This document shows positions 32,004 through 34,392 of a stretch of DNA of 34,392 nt, piece by piece. The notes under the pieces are model-generated. The model was not told the DNA's origin. It saw only the letters and a list, made by a program, of their open reading frames with translations, and did no database searches. Numbering within the stretch: position 1 is the stretch's first letter; each line of letters opens with the position of its first letter. Source of the DNA: Nevskiaceae bacterium (GTDB taxonomy: Bacteria; Pseudomonadota; Gammaproteobacteria; Nevskiales; Nevskiaceae); NCBI GenBank assembly GCA_004297005.1, contig SCVA01000051.1, forward strand, positions 1 to 34,392, read 5' to 3'. A program made the position numbers and the translations under genes.

Positions 32004-32915
32004 ATGACCGAAACTCCAGCCGCCAATGATCTGGACAACAGCCCCGCCGAAGCGGTGCTGCAAAGCCTGCTGGCCGCGTACCAGCTACGCGCCCGGCTCA
32101 CCGACCGGCTGGAACTCTGCGGCCGCTGGGAAGAACCCGAGCCCGACGCGCCACTCGCCTGGTTTCATTTGGTTGAACAAGGCCGCTGCTACATCCGCGC
32201 CGACGGCCTGCCACGCACGCTCTGCCTGGACGCCGGCGATCTCGTGCTGTTCCCCGGCGGCGCGGCGCACCTCCTATGCAGCGCGGCGACGCCAGAGCAG
32301 GAATCCGACGATGCCAACGCAGTGCTGCTCTGTGGCGAATTTGAATTCGAGGGCCAGGCCGCCGCGCCGATGATCCGCGCCCTGCCGCCCTGCCTGGTGG
32401 TGCCCGCTTCCGCCGGCGGCCCCAGCCTGCAGGGTCTGGCCAGCCTGCTGCGCGAGGAGGCACGGCGGCGCGCCTTTGGCAGCCGGGCGGTGATGGACAA
32501 GCTCTGCGACGCCCTGTTCGTCATCGCCCTGCGCCACCACCTGCAGCAGCGCGACGAAGCGCGCGGCCTGCTGTCGGCGCTGATCGACCCCAGACTGGCG
32601 CCGGCGCTGGCGGCCATCCATACCGCGCCTGGCGAAGACTGGACCGTGGCCTTGCTGGCCGAGCGCGCCCACCAGTCCCGCGCCACCTTCGCCCAGCGCT
32701 TCAACGAAGTGCTGGGCGAGCCACCGATGCGCTATCTCGCCCGCTGGCGGATGACCGAGGCCCTGCGCCTGCTGCGCGACCCGCGCTTGTCGGTGGCGGC
32801 GGTATCTGGCCAGCTGGGCTTTGAGACCGAAGCCGCCTTCCGCCGCGGCTTCAAGCGCATCCACGGCTACGGCCCCGGCCAGGCGCGGCGCAACGCCAGA
32901 GCCAACAGCGCTTAA
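32004..32915 (+). CDS. AraC family transcriptional regulator with N-terminal cupin
   Basis: This 303-residue protein has an N-terminal cupin-type sensing domain (about 20-190; LAWFHLVEQGRCYIRADG, CLDAGDLVLFPGGAAHLL). The C-terminal AraC DNA-binding domain (about 205-300) has two helix-turn-helix units: WTVALLAERAHQSRATFAQRFNEVLGEPPMRYLARWRM, then LSVAAVSGQLGFETEAAFRRGFKRIHGYGPGQAR. It carries several cysteines in the sensor half (for example ELCGRW and HLLCSA), which might respond to metal or oxidant. It is divergent from hvfDABC with 75 bases between, so it probably regulates that operon. That link is inference. Confidence 0.88.
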   Translation: MTETPAANDLDNSPAEAVLQSLLAAYQLRARLTDRLELCGRWEEPEPDAPLAWFHLVEQGRCYIRADGLPRTLCLDAGDLVLFPGGAAHLLCSAATPEQESDDANAVLLCGEFEFEGQAAAPMIRALPPCLVVPASAGGPSLQGLASLLREEARRRAFGSRAVMDKLCDALFVIALRHHLQQRDEARGLLSALIDPRLAPALAAIHTAPGEDWTVALLAERAHQSRATFAQRFNEVLGEPPMRYLARWRMTEALRLLRDPRLSVAAVSGQLGFETEAAFRRGFKRIHGYGPGQARRNARANSA

Positions 32916-32939
32916 AATCCCGCCCTCGCAGCGCTCGGC

Positions 32940-32980
32940 GGGCCTTTAGCTCAATGGTTAGAGCAGGGGACTCATAATCC
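32940..32980 (+). pseudogene. Truncated tRNA (CAT) 5' half, tRNA remnant
   Basis: Forty-one bases match the 5' acceptor strand, D-arm and anticodon loop CTCATAA of the intact tRNA at 33046, with two substitutions and one single-base indel. The match stops two bases into the anticodon 3' stem; no T-arm or matching 3' acceptor strand follows. It is probably a remnant left by duplication or by an earlier integration event at the tRNA. Confidence 0.7.
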
Positions 32981-33045
32981 ACCAGTCCTTGACCCGGTAC
33001 GTTAGCCCTCACAGAATCACCTCCAAAGCAGCGTCTTTGCAAAAA

Positions 33046-33122
33046 GGGCCTATAGCTCAATTGGTTAGAGCAGAGGACTCATAATCCTTTGGTTCTCGGT
33101 TCAAGTCCGAGTGGGCCCACCA
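33046..33122 (+). tRNA. tRNA with anticodon CAT, probably tRNA-Ile2
   Basis: The cloverleaf is complete at 77 nt including encoded CCA. Acceptor GGGCCTA pairs with TGGGCCC. The D-arm is AGCTCAATTGGTTAGAGC, the anticodon stem GAGGA/TCCTT with loop CTCATAA, and the T-arm TCGG-TTCAAGT-CCGA. CAT can be elongator Met or lysidine-modified Ile2. The C4-G69 and C5-G68 acceptor pairs used by TilS are present, favouring tRNA-Ile2(CAT) decoding AUA. A tyrosine integrase gene starts 64 bases downstream, so the tRNA is the likely attachment site. Confidence 0.92.
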
Positions 33123-33186
33123 AAGACCCGTGAAATCCGGCGCCGGTACAGTTTCAGTACAGTGCGGGCGCGGCAAGGAGGGATGT

Positions 33187-34290
33187 GTGGCCACCATCGT
33201 TCGCACCGAGTCCGGCAAGTGGAAAGCCGTTATCCGCATGAAGGGATGGCCGACCGCGACCATGACCATGCGCGTCAAGCGCGATGTCGAGGACTGGGCC
33301 CGCAAGACCGAAGACGAGATGGTGCGCGGCATCTATATCCAGCGGGCGCCCGCCGAGAGAACGACCGTGCGCGAGGCGCTGGATCGCTATCTCAAGGAAG
33401 TGACGCCCACCAAGGCGCCGAGCAGCCAACGCGGCGAGAAGCGGCGCATCCCCCTCCTCGCGCAGTACTTCGGCAGCTACTCCCTCGCTGCCGTGACACC
33501 GGAGCTGGTTTCAAAGTATCGGGACCAGCGGCTCGCCGGGGCGATAAACCCGCGCGGTTCACGCGACGGAGAACGCTCCGCCAGCACGGTGCGCAATGAG
33601 CTGGCGATTCTCAGCAACTTGTTCTCGGTGGCCATACGCGAGTGGCGCATGGGGCTGGTGTACAACCCTTGCACGATCATCAGAAAGCCCAAGGCGGCCC
33701 CGAGCCGCTTCCGCCGGCTCAAGGCCGACGAGGAGAAGCGGCTTCTTCGGGAAGTGGATGCCCATAGCAACCCCATGCTCGGCTGGGTCGTGCGCGTCGC
33801 CCTGGAGACGGGGATGCGCTCTTCCGAAATCACCTCGCTACGCCAATCCCAGGTGAACCTGCCCAAGCGGGTTGCCATCCTTCACCGGACCAAGAACGAC
33901 GAGCCGCGGGAAGTGCCTCTGAGCGACATGGCCCTCGGCGCTTTGCGCGAGGCGATGGACCATCCCGCCCGCCCAATGGACACCGACCTGATCTTTTTCG
34001 GCGAACCCGGCCGCAAGGAAGGCAAGCGCAGCCCGTACGTCTTCGAGAAGATGTGGGCTCAGGCGAAGGAACGGGCTGGCGTCGAGGACTTCCGCTTTCA
34101 CGACCTGCGGCATGAGGCGGGAAGCCGTTTGGCCGAAGGGGGAATGGACGCTCGAAAGATTGCCGCCATCCTCGGGCACAAAGACATCAAGATGGCGATG
34201 GTCTACGTCAACCTGTATGGGCGCGACTTGGTCGACGAGGTCAATGTCGCCCTACAGCGGCGCAAGGCGCGAGGGGTTCTACCCCGTTAG
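33187..34290 (+). CDS. Tyrosine-type site-specific integrase of a tRNA-targeted mobile element
   Basis: With a GTG start at 33187 behind a strong AAGGAGG site (spacing five), the protein has 367 residues. An N-terminal Arm-type segment (ATIVRTESGKWKAVIRMKG) is followed by a SAM-like core-binding domain (about 55-165). The catalytic domain has Arg211 (ETGMRSSEI), Lys235 (HRTKND), His305 and Arg308 (HDLRHEAG), His331 (LGHKDIKM) and Tyr340 (MVYVNL), so the R-K-H-R-H-Y set is complete. It integrates and excises an element at the adjacent tRNA. It reads away from the tRNA into the element, whose remainder is beyond the window. Confidence 0.94.
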   Translation: MATIVRTESGKWKAVIRMKGWPTATMTMRVKRDVEDWARKTEDEMVRGIYIQRAPAERTTVREALDRYLKEVTPTKAPSSQRGEKRRIPLLAQYFGSYSLAAVTPELVSKYRDQRLAGAINPRGSRDGERSASTVRNELAILSNLFSVAIREWRMGLVYNPCTIIRKPKAAPSRFRRLKADEEKRLLREVDAHSNPMLGWVVRVALETGMRSSEITSLRQSQVNLPKRVAILHRTKNDEPREVPLSDMALGALREAMDHPARPMDTDLIFFGEPGRKEGKRSPYVFEKMWAQAKERAGVEDFRFHDLRHEAGSRLAEGGMDARKIAAILGHKDIKMAMVYVNLYGRDLVDEVNVALQRRKARGVLPR

Positions 34291-34335
34291 CGCGGACACT
34301 TCAAAGAAGGCCGAAGATGGCCACAAGGAGTGTTT

Positions 34336-34392
34336 ATGTCGAAGCGAAGGAAGTACAGCGTTGAGTTCAAGCGTGGTGCTGTGGAGCAGATC
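34336..34392 (+). CDS. IS3-family transposase OrfA, first codons (cut by window end)
   Basis: After AAGGAG (34325-34330) an ATG opens a frame reading MSKRRKYSVEFKRGAVEQI to the window end. This is the start of IS3-family OrfA helix-turn-helix proteins (typical pattern RRKYS-EFK-EAV). Only 19 residues are visible. The 45 bases between the integrase stop and this ATG (34291-34335) could hold the left end of the IS. No terminal repeat can be confirmed without the other end. Confidence 0.7.
   Translation, partial: MSKRRKYSVEFKRGAVEQI

Noticed and set aside
32940..33010. First tRNA(CAT)-like copy as a functional tRNA
   Set aside because: Similarity ends two bases into the anticodon 3' stem; there is no T-arm TTC loop and no matching 3' acceptor strand.

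Overview
The window is high-GC chromosomal DNA from a Gram-negative gammaproteobacterium. The rhodanese–grxC–secB–gpsA order, ampD–ampE, trmL, envC–ctpA and many lipoprotein signal peptides are typical of that class. GC content, start-codon use and gene content suggest the Nevskiales/Xanthomonadales side (Solimonas- or Nevskia-like), but that placement is an inference. Most of the window is dense core genome in short, often overlapping operons. The last ~1.4 kb is a tRNA-associated mobile element.

Layout. Positions 1-713 hold the C-terminal end of a phosphocholine-type phospholipase C. Next come a membrane fatty-acid hydroxylase/sterol-desaturase-like protein and an overlapping ECF sigma/anti-sigma pair (746-2906). 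A 226-bp mirrored array of small hairpins (2911-3136) fills the convergent gap. On the minus strand at 3133-8118 lies a three-gene aminoacyl-phosphatidylglycerol operon: a stand-alone MprF-like membrane protein, full-length MprF, and AcvB/VirJ-like lysyl-PG hydrolase. Then follow a patatin phospholipase, and a TetR–KAS III-like–acyl-CoA ligase cassette (9818-13001). After these are two overlapping lipoprotein genes (a beta-propeller and an Ig-like protein) and a small proline-rich secreted protein. Positions 16022-16254 lie between two terminators and may encode a structured small RNA. ampD–ampE–btuF form a tightly overlapping minus-strand operon, divergent from a large M16 peptidase lipoprotein gene.

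Positions 21579-28576 hold a small conserved exported protein, trmL, an unrecognised cysteine-bearing lipoprotein, gpsA, secB, grxC, a membrane rhodanese, envC and ctpA. Positions 28623-31928 hold the most striking system. It is an HvfDABC-type operon encoding a ribosomally made, cysteine-modified metallophore: a DoxX membrane protein, a precursor with eight E(A/G)KCG motifs in an 81-bp tandem repeat, a DUF692 (MNIO) iron enzyme and its DUF2063 partner. msrA lies just downstream on the same strand, and a divergent AraC-type regulator (32004-32915) probably controls the operon.

The right edge has a truncated tRNA-Ile2(CAT)-like copy, an intact tRNA with anticodon CAT, a tyrosine integrase, and the start of an IS3-type transposase OrfA cut by the window end. 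This is the left boundary of an integrative element whose cargo lies outside the window.
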